A DNA stretch of 22,734 nucleotides from Fidelibacterota bacterium UBA1134. GTDB lineage: Bacteria; Fidelibacterota; Marinisomatia; Marinisomatales; S15-B10. Numbering within the stretch: the stretch's first letter is position 1; the number at the start of each line of letters is the position of its first letter. Of the stretch, positions 7,069 through 14,706 are shown piece by piece. The stretch lies in contig DCAL01000113.1 in the NCBI GenBank assembly GCA_002311975.1, positions 1-22,734 on the forward strand, read 5' to 3'. The translations under genes and the position numbers were made by a program. A model generated the notes under the pieces. That model had not been told where the DNA came from. It saw only the letters and a list, made by a program, of their open reading frames with translations, and did no database searches.

Positions 7069-8424
7069 CTAATCGTGATTATCAGTCTTCCGAACGACGA
7101 CACGGTTGCCGTCCACAGTAAGAATTTTCAAATTGTCACCGTTAGCGACGAATTCACCTTCGGTAACAACGAACAGTTTTTTCTCTCCCACAGTCGCCCA
7201 TCCTGACGGCCGTAGGTCCGATACCGCCTTTCCGCTTTCACCCACGAGATTTCCCAATCCTAGAGAAGTGCTGTAGCCTTCGGTAATTTTTTCACTGAAG
7301 GGCAGAGTGATCTTCTTCCAGAAATCCGTTTTTATGAGCGCCTTGCCCATGAGATAGAGTGCGAGGAGTCCGCCGATGATGGCGATGGTGAACCCCCATG
7401 AAGCTGCCGAAATATCAGCCGGGAGAAAGTGTTCAGGCAGCAGCATCATGAACAGACCGGCCATGATGGTAAGTCCTCCCAGAAGCCCCACCACGCCGAA
7501 GCCGGGGATAACAAAGACTTCAACCACGATGAGCACCACCCCCACACCGATGATGAGAAGTTCGGTCATAGTAGCTAATTCTGTCAGCAGCGATGCGCCG
7601 AAGAAGAGTGTAAGGCAGACGAGCCCCACCGTACCGGGGATGCCCCAGCCGGGAGACTGAATCTCAAAAAGGAGGCCGAGGAAACCGAGAGTCATAAGCA
7701 AAGAGCTTACGGTAGGATCCGTCAGAAATCGTACCAGTTTTTCCGACCAGTTCACCCGCAGGTCCACCACTTCCGCATCCTGCAGTCCGAGAAAAGCCAG
7801 CACTTCTTCGAACGATTCAGCGGTGGTGTCGGCGATGTGGAACTTCAAGGCCTGCTCTGTGGTTAATGAGATTAGTTTGCCTTCCTTGCGACCTTCCAAA
7901 TCCGAGACATCCACAGAATCGCCGTCGATGATAAGATGGGTAAAACTCAACTCCTCATCCACCATCCCTCGGGCGATCTCCTTACTGCGGTCGCGGCTTT
8001 CCGCCGTTGACGCCATCTCTTCGCGCATGTAAGAGATAACCTTTTCACTCCCCTTCTTGCCGGACATATCCACAGCCGTTGCGGCGCCGATTGTTCCCCC
8101 TTTTGTCATGATAATCTTCTCGCAGGAGAGAGAAATGAGGGCGCCGGCTGAAATTGCCCGTCTATTTATGAACGCCACCGTCATGATCTTGGAACCGAGA
8201 ATGGCGTCCTTGATCTGCGTGGCGCCGTCCACCCTTCCGCCGAAGGTGTCGATATCGAAGACAATAGCCATGGCGCCGGCTTCCTCCGCTTCTTCGATGG
8301 AGCGCTCGATAAATGGCGGCAGTCCCAGATCGATGGTGCTTTGGATCGGAACGCGGTAAACGAGATCACCAGCGGAGAGAAAGTTAAGAGCAAGGACAGC
8401 AAGTAGAAATAACCTGACGATCAT
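7069..8424 (-). CDS. nfeD: NfeD-family membrane-bound ClpP-class serine protease
   Basis: Long-form NfeD, 451 residues. A signal peptide (1-18) precedes a ClpP-like protease domain (about 22-225), four to five membrane helices (about 235-370) and a C-terminal OB-fold NfeD domain (about 385-451). The motif RRAISAG places the nucleophile at Ser92. Lys128 in SEKVISYMR is the likely dyad lysine by spacing to archaeal PH1510 (Ser97/Lys138); that lysine assignment is approximate. IDTFGGRVDGA (58-68) is the oxyanion/substrate strand region. NfeD proteases cleave membrane partners and are genetically linked to flotillin or stomatin genes; here floA is the next gene. The start is ATG 8424 with no clear Shine-Dalgarno. 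Confidence 0.92.
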   Translation of the reverse strand: MIVRLFLLAVLALNFLSAGDLVYRVPIQSTIDLGLPPFIERSIEEAEEAGAMAIVFDIDTFGGRVDGATQIKDAILGSKIMTVAFINRRAISAGALISLSCEKIIMTKGGTIGAATAVDMSGKKGSEKVISYMREEMASTAESRDRSKEIARGMVDEELSFTHLIIDGDSVDVSDLEGRKEGKLISLTTEQALKFHIADTTAESFEEVLAFLGLQDAEVVDLRVNWSEKLVRFLTDPTVSSLLMTLGFLGLLFEIQSPGWGIPGTVGLVCLTLFFGASLLTELATMTELLIIGVGVVLIVVEVFVIPGFGVVGLLGGLTIMAGLFMMLLPEHFLPADISAASWGFTIAIIGGLLALYLMGKALIKTDFWKKITLPFSEKITEGYSTSLGLGNLVGESGKAVSDLRPSGWATVGEKKLFVVTEGEFVANGDNLKILTVDGNRVVVRKTDNHD

Positions 8425-8507
8425 GGCCAGAGAAGTTTACCTTGAGACACGACAAAAGACAACGCTTTCCCTGTAGTAGCTGACGAAATTATTCAGGACG
8501 AAATAGC

Positions 8508-8535
8508 TTGATTTGTCCTCTCTTCACCAGATAAA
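8508..8535 (+). promoter_or_regulatory. Possible promoter for the lpxL operon
   Basis: TTGATT (8508-8513) and GATAAA (8530-8535), spaced 16 bases, each match 4 of 6 bases of the vegetative consensus. They lie in the 133-base divergent region between nfeD (-) and the acyltransferase (+), 22 bases before the GTG start. Weak motif; support comes mainly from position. Confidence 0.3.
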
Positions 8536-8557
8536 TTGACTTCCAACTCTAAACAAC

Positions 8558-9430
8558 GTGCGAATCAAAGATAAAGTCACCTACCGGGCCCTTCGCCTCC
8601 TCCACTTCTACCTGAAACGGTTGCCGCCGCATGCCGTCTCAAGATTGGGGGCGCGTACGGGATCATTCTTCTACCACTATTTCCCCATTCGCAAAGATGT
8701 GGCTCTCAACAATCTGAGACGGGCCTTCCCGGAAAAGAATGAAGACTATTACGAGCAAGTAACGAGGAAAACCTACCGTCACTTCGGTCATATTTTGCTG
8801 GATGCTCTCAGGGCAGACGTGATGGATCCATCGGGAAACATTACCGTAGAAAACCGGCATATCCTGGACGAAGCGTGCAAGCAGGGAAAAGGGGTAATCC
8901 TTCTCACGGGACATTTCGGCAACTGGGAGATGATTCCGGTCTGGTTCGCCGCTGAAGGATTCGATCTGTACGCGGTCGCAAGGGGACAGAAAAATAGAGG
9001 CGCCAACCGTTTTCTCATTGAGCTCCGTCAGCGGTGCGGAACTTTTCCGCTGTATGCAAGTTCCCCAGCCAGCAAGATGTTAGGAAGCTTAAAGAGCGGT
9101 GGAATCCTCGCTCTCGCCGCTGATCAAAACGCCAGGAAGAGAGCCGTATTCGTCAACTTCTTCGGTAAGTCCGCTGCAACGCCGAGGGGTGCCGCAGTTC
9201 TGCATCTGAAAACGGGAGCCCCCATCATTATCAGCATCTGCTCACGCAACAGTGACGGCACTTATCAGCTGCAGTTTAACACACTCCCGGCCGATGAAGA
9301 ATACGGCGATCCTGTTACTTCCATTATGCAGAATTTCACCTCCTTTCTGGAAACAAAAGTGAGGCAGAATCCTGAACAGTATTTCTGGTTCCACAAAAGA
9401 TGGAAAACGCGCCCGCCCAACTCATCCTGA
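8558..9430 (+). CDS. LpxL/HtrB-type lipid A acyltransferase
   Basis: Member of the lysophospholipid/Kdo2-lipid A late acyltransferase family, which adds a secondary acyl chain to lipid A at the inner membrane. The 290-residue length is close to the family (about 300). The catalytic HX4E motif is GHFGNWE (His119, Glu124). LAADQNARKRAVFVNFFGK (about 187-205) and the following TPRGAAVLHLKTGAP (about 208-222) are typical family segments. An N-terminal hydrophobic stretch (about 10-40) suits membrane association. The start is GTG 8558; an in-frame TGA at 8537-8539 leaves no other upstream start. No Shine-Dalgarno is evident. The two genes after it follow closely. The acyl-chain choice and acylated position cannot be read, so no letter is assigned. 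Confidence 0.88.
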   Translation: MRIKDKVTYRALRLLHFYLKRLPPHAVSRLGARTGSFFYHYFPIRKDVALNNLRRAFPEKNEDYYEQVTRKTYRHFGHILLDALRADVMDPSGNITVENRHILDEACKQGKGVILLTGHFGNWEMIPVWFAAEGFDLYAVARGQKNRGANRFLIELRQRCGTFPLYASSPASKMLGSLKSGGILALAADQNARKRAVFVNFFGKSAATPRGAAVLHLKTGAPIIISICSRNSDGTYQLQFNTLPADEEYGDPVTSIMQNFTSFLETKVRQNPEQYFWFHKRWKTRPPNSS

Positions 9431-9435
9431 ATGAT

Positions 9436-10023
9436 ATGGCACAGACTTTCGACGTAACTTCTCCAGATTCCCTCATAAGAGCGGCCAAAGTGATCCAAGA
9501 TGGGGGAGTCGTAGTTTACCCTACCGATACTCTCTACGGCTTAGGTGTGGACGCCAGAGATGACGACGCCATCCTGAGACTGTCACGCATGAAGGGGAGA
9601 GAAGGACCGTGGTCAGTGGCCGTAGCGGACATGGAGATGCTCAAGCAGTATGCACACGTACCGGCCGGAAGAGAAGAGTTCATTCAATCCCATCTGCCGG
9701 GGAAAGTGACTGTCATACTCCCGGCTGTTCAGTCTTCTCTTTCTCAGATGGTGCAATCAGATTTACAAACAGTCGGCATTCGCACTCCGGATCACTTCTT
9801 TGTGATAGAACTGGTGAGACGATTGGACTTCCCCATCACCTCCACCAGCGTCAACCGCACCGCAGAGCCACCGCTGAACGACCCCGGTACTATCATCGAA
9901 CTTTTTGGGGCGGAGGTAGATCTCATCATTGATGCGGGAATCCTTCCCCCTTCAGCCGGTTCCCGTATTTATGACTTATCGGGAGAGACGATAAAAACTG
10001 TTCGAAATTCCCATGAGTCTTAA
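9436..10023 (+). CDS. tsaC: L-threonylcarbamoyladenylate synthase (YrdC/Sua5 family)
   Basis: Makes threonylcarbamoyl-AMP from threonine, bicarbonate and ATP, the first step of the t6A37 tRNA modification. At 195 residues it is the short TsaC type, lacking the extra C-terminal Sua5 domain. YPTDTLYGLG (28-37) is the family signature. The catalytic/binding tetrad is visible: Lys53 and Arg55 (MKGRE), Ser138 and Asn140 (TSTSVNRT), almost the spacing of E. coli TsaC. I used ATG 9436, five bases past the acyltransferase stop. An in-frame ATG at 9400 would overlap that gene by 31 bases and add 12 residues; neither has a good ribosome-binding site. The next gene overlaps its end by 11 bases. Confidence 0.9.
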   Translation: MAQTFDVTSPDSLIRAAKVIQDGGVVVYPTDTLYGLGVDARDDDAILRLSRMKGREGPWSVAVADMEMLKQYAHVPAGREEFIQSHLPGKVTVILPAVQSSLSQMVQSDLQTVGIRTPDHFFVIELVRRLDFPITSTSVNRTAEPPLNDPGTIIELFGAEVDLIIDAGILPPSAGSRIYDLSGETIKTVRNSHES

Positions 10024-10735
10024 GCAACTATTACCATTCGTACTCACGATTCTCCTCTGCCTCGCCGGCGCTCAGGAAACTCATCCGTTCCGAGTAGGCG
10101 AAGTTCTCCGTTACGACGCCAGCATTAATTTCCTGAGAGCAGGCTCAGCTGTGCTGGAGGTCTCTTCTCAGGAGTCGTTACAGGATGCGCAGGTGTTCCA
10201 CATCATCTTCTCCCTCACCAGCAACCGGTTTCTGGATCGGCTTTACAGAGTGAGAGATCAAGTGGAGACATGGATTGATGTTGACGGCCTATTCACAAGG
10301 AAATACAGGAAGAAGCTCAGAGAGAAGAATTACAGCAAGGACTTTCTCGCGCAGATGAGCTACGAGGATTCGGTAGTTGTCTCGGGAAAGAAGTCTTTTC
10401 CCCTCACTCAAGAGCTGAGGGATCCTTACTCACTCTTCTACTACCTGCGGACGCTTCCGCTGCAGGTGGGCGATCTGCTGTCATTCACCACGTTTGACAA
10501 CAACAGATTTACGGATTTTCAGGTAACTGTGCACCGCACCGAATCGGTCCGTGTTCCGGCGGGCAGATTCGATTGTATCGTCATTGAACCGTTCAGAAAA
10601 GGGAGAGCCTTGCTGAAGAATCAGGGCGATATGATTATCTGGTTTTCAGACGATGAGAAGCGGCTGCCGGTAAAGGTGGTTTCCAAGGCGAAGTTCGGTT
10701 CGGTAATCCTGCGACTCAGGAGTGTGGGAGAGTAA
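10013..10735 (+). CDS. Exported DUF3108 protein
   Basis: Function unknown. The 240-residue protein has an N-terminal signal peptide (LLPFVLTILLCLAGAQ, cleavage near residue 20) and then matches the general DUF3108 pattern. FRVGEVLRYDASINFLRAGS (about 26-45) is the family's opening strand pair, RDPYSLFYYLRTLPL (about 141-155) the central conserved block, and VPAGRFDCIVIEP (about 182-194) followed by IWFSDDEKRLPVKV (about 208-221) the C-terminal block. Such proteins are predicted periplasmic, beta-rich and possibly ligand-binding or envelope-related. It starts inside the end of tsaC (11-base overlap) and is the last gene before the convergent rseP end. Confidence 0.85.
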   Translation: MSLKQLLPFVLTILLCLAGAQETHPFRVGEVLRYDASINFLRAGSAVLEVSSQESLQDAQVFHIIFSLTSNRFLDRLYRVRDQVETWIDVDGLFTRKYRKKLREKNYSKDFLAQMSYEDSVVVSGKKSFPLTQELRDPYSLFYYLRTLPLQVGDLLSFTTFDNNRFTDFQVTVHRTESVRVPAGRFDCIVIEPFRKGRALLKNQGDMIIWFSDDEKRLPVKVVSKAKFGSVILRLRSVGE

Positions 10736-10776
10736 TGGTGTGAAGTCGCCTGCTGTTTTTCTGTAAAACCCAAATC

Positions 10777-10827
10777 CGGCACGGTCTCCCCGACCGAACA
10801 ACGTGGCCGGGCGGGCCGACCGTGCCG
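10777..10827. repeat. Large GC-rich inverted repeat between convergent genes
   Basis: CGGCACGGTC (10777-10786) and GACCGTGCCG (10818-10827) are perfect 10-bp reverse complements. Pairing can continue imperfectly inward through CCG/CGG and CCG/CGG blocks. The left half also contains its own hairpin, CGGTC-TCCCC-GACCG (10782-10796). It lies between the stop of the DUF3108 gene (10735) and the stop of rseP (10845). It may act as a bidirectional terminator, though no T-tract follows, or it may be one copy of a REP-like dispersed repeat. No second copy was seen in this window. Confidence 0.65.
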
Positions 10828-10844
10828 ATCACAGTCACTTTCTG

Positions 10845-12020
10845 CTACTGAGTAAACAGCCGCGTAATATCGTTATAAATCACTACCAGCATCAGCAGCA
10901 GCAACAGAGCCATCCCTGCCTGCTGAATGATCATCCTCGCTTTCACAGTAATCCTCCGCCGGGAGATTCCTTCGATAAGGAGCAAAAAGATGTGTCCGCC
11001 ATCGAGTCCCGGCACCGGTAAGATATTGATGAACGCCAGGTTCACGCTGATGATGGCCGTAAACGAAAGCAGCGCCACGATTCCTGCCCGTGCCGACTGA
11101 CCCGCTAACTGGGCAATGAGGATGGGCCCGCCGATATCTTTCATGGACGCCTCTCCCGTCACGATCATCTTGAGTGACTTAACGATAACGCCAAGCCAGA
11201 ATCCCGTTCTCTCGATGCCGCTCGATAACGATTCTATTACACCTGCTCGCCTTATCTCGTAACCGCCGCTGATGCCAATCATTCCCACTTGCTCTAACTT
11301 GTCGCCTGCGGCAATCCGGCCCTCGCGCGTGGTCACCGTGGCCGAAAAAATCTCTTCGCCCCTCTCCCAGCGCAGAGAAATTTCCTCCATCGGCTTGCCG
11401 TGAATAATGTCTGACAACTCACGCCAAGATTCAATAGACTCACCATTGATTGAGACAATCCGGTCACCCTGAATGAGACCTATTTCCTGCGCCGGAAACG
11501 ACGGCTCAACTTCCATCACCACCGGCTCATCGGTGACCTCTGCAATTCCTGTGGTGTAGGTGAGACCGGCAAAGAGAAATACCGCCAGAAGGATATTCAT
11601 GATAACGCCGGCACTCATGAACCACCCCTGTTTAACTCTGTTCTTCGAATTCAATTCATCCGGTGCGCCGGTGAGAGTTTCATCGAGGCTTTCATCAATC
11701 ATACCCGCCACGCGCACATATCCCCCTAAAGGGACGATCGCCATACAGTATTCTGTCTCCGTGGGTTTGCTGATTGCGGATGAAATAACCTTCTCATAGA
11801 CAGGTCCCCACACCAGTTTGCCGTTCTCTCCCTTCTTAAAAAAGTAAAGCTTGAAAAGCCGACCTTTGGTCGTCGGCGTGAAAGAGAAAATCCGCGGCGG
11901 GAAACCCAATGAGAATCTGATTACACGAACTCCAATTGACCGCGCAGCCATAAAATGACCCAGCTCATGTACAAAAATGAGCAGACCCAGAACAAATAAC
12001 ATTGCAAGAATAGTCGTCAT
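10845..12020 (-). CDS. rseP: RseP-type site-2 intramembrane metalloprotease
   Basis: Inner-membrane zinc protease that cleaves anti-sigma factors and signal-peptide remnants within the membrane. HELGH (18-22) is the catalytic zinc motif in the first helix. NILPVPGLDGGH (about 344-355) carries the third zinc ligand Asp in a late helix. One PDZ domain is visible (about 175-260, with FPAQEIGLIQGDRIVSINGE), against two in E. coli RseP, making 391 residues rather than 450. ATG 12020 overlaps the dxr stop by four bases (ATGA), and AAAAGGG lies seven bases before the start, so it is translated as the tail of the envelope operon. The substrate is unknown; no anti-sigma factor gene lies nearby. Confidence 0.93.
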   Translation of the reverse strand: MTTILAMLFVLGLLIFVHELGHFMAARSIGVRVIRFSLGFPPRIFSFTPTTKGRLFKLYFFKKGENGKLVWGPVYEKVISSAISKPTETEYCMAIVPLGGYVRVAGMIDESLDETLTGAPDELNSKNRVKQGWFMSAGVIMNILLAVFLFAGLTYTTGIAEVTDEPVVMEVEPSFPAQEIGLIQGDRIVSINGESIESWRELSDIIHGKPMEEISLRWERGEEIFSATVTTREGRIAAGDKLEQVGMIGISGGYEIRRAGVIESLSSGIERTGFWLGVIVKSLKMIVTGEASMKDIGGPILIAQLAGQSARAGIVALLSFTAIISVNLAFINILPVPGLDGGHIFLLLIEGISRRRITVKARMIIQQAGMALLLLLMLVVIYNDITRLFTQ

Positions 12021-13183
12021 ACAGTAACCCTTTTGTTTACTTTTGCCTTAACAAAACGTTCGCCCCATCTTTCAAGTTCCAGCAAATATTCCAGACCCGG
12101 AGTCGCCGCCCACTCGTGCTCTTCCATGCCCGAACCGTTAATCTCGGCTATCTCATTGAATCCAATCCGACCGTCCAGAAACTGTTGCACCGAATTGTCA
12201 TTGACCACATTTAGAGCCGCCGGCGCCGACCCACCCCTTTCCAGCGCACCGTAGGCCAGCTTTATGCACGGAAACTTTTCCAGATCAGGCTCCTCAAATG
12301 TCAGGGGAGAGATGGCGGGAAAATCCACTTCCTCCCACTCGGATTCAAATCGCCGCGGATAAGTGAGGGCGTACTGAATAGGAATTCTCATGTCCGGAAG
12401 ACCGAGCTGCGCCTTTATGGATCCATCCGTAAACTCCACCATGCTGTGGATGATGGACTGGGGATGCACTACTATATCGACCTGTGCCGCCTCGAGATTA
12501 AACAGCCAGTGCGCCTCGATGACTTCCAGCCCCTTGTTCATCATCGTGGCGGAATCTATGGTAATCTTATCTCCCATTTTCCAATTGGGGTGGTTCAGAG
12601 CCTCCTCCAGCGTTATGGCAGAGAAGCCGCTGAGAGGCATTTCTCTGAACGGACCGCCCGATCCCGTCAGAATAAGCCGTTTCACGGCTGCCAGATCTTC
12701 TCCTGCCATGCATTGCCAGATGGCGCTGTGTTCGCTGTCCACTGGATAGATCTCACCACCTTTCTCACGCTTGATCTGACTGATGATCGCTCCCGCCATA
12801 ACGAGACTTTCCTTGTTGCTCAGAGCTACATCCACACCGGCGTCAAGGGCGCGGATCGTCGGCTCCATTCCCGTGCTGCCTACCAGAGCGTTGAAGCAGA
12901 TATCTACATCATCTCTGCCAGCGATTTCCAGAACTCCACCACGCCCGGATAAAACTTCGATGCCGGTTCCCGCCAAGGCACTCTTGAGTTTTTCAGCACC
13001 ATTTTCATCTGCAATACATACAGCGGCCGGATGAAAAGACTCTGCCTGACCGGCAAGTGCTTCCCAGTTGCTACCGGCGGTGAGGTATTTCACTTCCAGC
13101 TGATCAGACAGTGCGCGGATCACCCTCAGCGTATTCTCGCCGATTGAACCGGTAGATCCGAGGATTGAAACCGACTTCGCCAT
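12017..13183 (-). CDS. dxr: 1-deoxy-D-xylulose-5-phosphate reductoisomerase
   Basis: Second enzyme of the MEP pathway: NADPH-dependent conversion of DXP to MEP, supplying isoprenoids including the undecaprenyl chain made by UppS in the same cluster. Length is 388 residues. GSTGSIGENTLRVI (about 9-22) is the NADPH-binding glycine motif. LSNKESLVMAG, VDSEHSAIWQCM and LTGSGGPFRE are family signatures for metal and substrate binding. NHPNWKMGDKITIDSATMMN contains the flexible-loop and Asp/Ser/Asn substrate contacts. I set the start at ATG 13183, which shares one base with the preceding stop (TGATG); a TTG three bases upstream is less likely. The gene overlaps rseP by four bases. Confidence 0.96.
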   Translation of the reverse strand: MAKSVSILGSTGSIGENTLRVIRALSDQLEVKYLTAGSNWEALAGQAESFHPAAVCIADENGAEKLKSALAGTGIEVLSGRGGVLEIAGRDDVDICFNALVGSTGMEPTIRALDAGVDVALSNKESLVMAGAIISQIKREKGGEIYPVDSEHSAIWQCMAGEDLAAVKRLILTGSGGPFREMPLSGFSAITLEEALNHPNWKMGDKITIDSATMMNKGLEVIEAHWLFNLEAAQVDIVVHPQSIIHSMVEFTDGSIKAQLGLPDMRIPIQYALTYPRRFESEWEEVDFPAISPLTFEEPDLEKFPCIKLAYGALERGGSAPAALNVVNDNSVQQFLDGRIGFNEIAEINGSGMEEHEWAATPGLEYLLELERWGERFVKAKVNKRVTV

Positions 13184-13950
13184 CAATTACTGTTTGTTTC
13201 AACTCCCAGGGATAGTGCAGCGAATGAACTGTGCGCCTTGAAACCAATCGAAATGGAACTCCGTGATCCGACCGGAATACCAAACTCAACGGCCAGTGCA
13301 TTGACCTGTCCCTTCATTCTCTTTGAAATTCTTGTGTCGCTTTCCTGGTCATTCATATGTACACCCGCATTGAAATAGTCCGAGACAATACCGCCCCAAA
13401 CTTGCGTTAATCCCAAATCTATCCGCCTGAAAATAGCGAATCCAACTGTTTTCAGAAAGAAATCATCCGGTCCATAAAGAGAACGTTGCGAAAGTGTCAC
13501 ATTCCAGCTGGGCGGCCCGTTCTCATCGCGCGCAAGGAGAAATACCGTTCCAAATCCAAGTCCGCTTACAACATCCCCACCGCTCATAAAACCTGAATAC
13601 CATCCGAGAAGGGCCAGATTATGGGTCACGGTCATGGCTCCAGTAAAGGCGGGCAACACGCCAGCCTTACCGCTGATCATAGCAAAGTCTTTACTACCGG
13701 GTCGCCCTGCAGTCGATAAATTCCCGCTGATGGAAAAGGTCCCTTCTTTCCCCATGACGAAGGATGGCGTTGAGGAGAGCTGTAACGTTAGAACGCGGAA
13801 GAATTCTACGGAGCTCTTCTCAAAATCTCCCTGTGTCCAGAGTCCTAAATCGTAGTCCGGAACCTGGGCAGATAGTTGAAGTGTAGGCAGGAAGACGAAA
13901 AGCAATTTGAGGCCTGTCTTAGATGAGGCCTCTCTCGCTATTTTCAACAA
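13183..13950 (-). CDS. Exported hypothetical protein, possible outer-membrane beta-barrel
   Basis: Not recognised. The 255-residue protein has a basic n-region (K3, R6, K11, K15) and a hydrophobic core ending at LQLSAQ, a likely signal peptide cleaved near residue 29. The rest alternates hydrophobic and polar residues with many Gly, Ser and Phe, as in small outer-membrane beta-barrels (for example GLGFGTVFLLARD, SISIGFKAHSSFAALSLGVE). It does not end in an aromatic residue, which weakens the barrel reading. The start is uncertain. TTG 13950 keeps the charged n-region but overlaps lpxA by 32 bases. TTG 13905, after ACAGG (seven-base spacing), would avoid overlap but lose all positive charges. 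Its place between lpxA and dxr suggests an envelope role; this is inference. Confidence 0.7.
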   Translation of the reverse strand: MLKIAREASSKTGLKLLFVFLPTLQLSAQVPDYDLGLWTQGDFEKSSVEFFRVLTLQLSSTPSFVMGKEGTFSISGNLSTAGRPGSKDFAMISGKAGVLPAFTGAMTVTHNLALLGWYSGFMSGGDVVSGLGFGTVFLLARDENGPPSWNVTLSQRSLYGPDDFFLKTVGFAIFRRIDLGLTQVWGGIVSDYFNAGVHMNDQESDTRISKRMKGQVNALAVEFGIPVGSRSSISIGFKAHSSFAALSLGVETNSN

Positions 13951-14692
13951 AGGTTACAATTTCCCTGATTTCATTTGTGGATGGCAGATCTTCTCCAATT
14001 CTCACCAGAGCCTCGCTGGTATTGAGGGAAGAGCGATAGATGATCTGATAAGCTTTCTTGATGATTCCTCTCGTTTCGGCCGAGAAACCTCTTCGTCTTA
14101 GACCAATTGAATTAATACCGGAAAATTCAAGGGGCTCACCGGCAGACAGGATGTACGGCGGAATGTCCTGAACAACACGGTAACCTCCCGCGATAAAGGA
14201 GTGTTTGCCGATCCTACAGAATTGGTGGATCGGTACTAGTCCACTGATATTCGCCCAGTCATCGATAATTACATGTCCCGCCATCTGCACACCGTTGGCA
14301 ATAATTACATTTTCTCCGATCTGGCAATCATGCGGCACATGAACGTAGGCCATCAGCAGAGAATCTGTTCCTATCCTAGTAGTGCCCAGGGCCTTTGTTC
14401 CCCGATTAACAGTAACATACTCTCTGATTGTGACGCCATCGCCAATCTCGACAGTCGATTCCTCACCCTCAAATTTCAAATCTTGAGGAATCTCACCAAT
14501 AACCGCTCCGTGGAATATCTTGCTCTCGTTGCCGATACGCGTCCCACTCAAAAGGGAAACGTGATTCCCCACTTGACATCCTTCTCCCAAAACCACATCA
14601 CCATCGATGACACTGAAGGGGCCTATGCGAACATCTGAGCCTACAGTTGCGTCAGGACTGACGACAGCAGTTGGATGGATATCTGTGGAAAT
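13919..14692 (-). CDS. lpxA: UDP-N-acetylglucosamine O-acyltransferase, apparent ATT start
   Basis: First step of lipid A synthesis: moves a 3-hydroxyacyl chain from ACP to UDP-GlcNAc. Left-handed beta-helix hexapeptide repeats fill the first two-thirds (IGDGVTI, IGENVII). VPHDC carries the catalytic His and MAGHVIIDD and PIHQFCRIG are LpxA signatures. RRRGFSAETRGIIKKAYQII opens the C-terminal helical domain. The first standard start in frame is GTG 14596, giving only 225 residues and losing the first helical coils. Reading further upstream gives ISTDIHPTAVVSPDATVG, exactly the normal LpxA N-terminus, with ATT (14692-14690) where Met is expected. An in-frame TGA just upstream excludes any earlier start. 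This gives 257 residues, normal for LpxA. The ATT follows the lpxC-fabZ stop by two bases. Confidence 0.93.
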   Translation of the reverse strand: MSTDIHPTAVVSPDATVGSDVRIGPFSVIDGDVVLGEGCQVGNHVSLLSGTRIGNESKIFHGAVIGEIPQDLKFEGEESTVEIGDGVTIREYVTVNRGTKALGTTRIGTDSLLMAYVHVPHDCQIGENVIIANGVQMAGHVIIDDWANISGLVPIHQFCRIGKHSFIAGGYRVVQDIPPYILSAGEPLEFSGINSIGLRRRGFSAETRGIIKKAYQIIYRSSLNTSEALVRIGEDLPSTNEIREIVTFVENSERGLI

Positions 14693-14706
14693 GGTTAGAC
14701 CTTTTT
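14693..14706 (-). promoter_or_regulatory. Ribosome-binding site that supports the lpxA ATT start
   Basis: On the minus strand AAAAAGG (14706-14700) is followed by seven bases and then ATT (14692-14690). This purine-rich run at ideal distance lies inside the last codons of lpxC-fabZ, as expected for coupled translation. It supports initiation at the ATT rather than at GTG 14596. Confidence 0.55.

Noticed and set aside
7047..7070. AGACTA/TAGTCT pair at the nfeD stop, considered as a terminator
   Set aside because: A/T-rich 6-bp stem with a 12-base loop and no T-run; unlikely to be stable.
6934..7206. 90-residue plus-strand open frame across the nfeD-floA gap and the nfeD 3' end
   Set aside because: Mostly antisense to the NfeD C-terminal domain, no ribosome-binding site and no recognisable motif.
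12446..12952. 168-residue plus-strand open frame opposite dxr
   Set aside because: Antisense to well-conserved Dxr motifs and without any family pattern.
14596..14598. GTG 14596 as the lpxA start
   Set aside because: It would remove 32 residues that read as a normal LpxA N-terminus and leave a 225-residue enzyme, shorter than the family.
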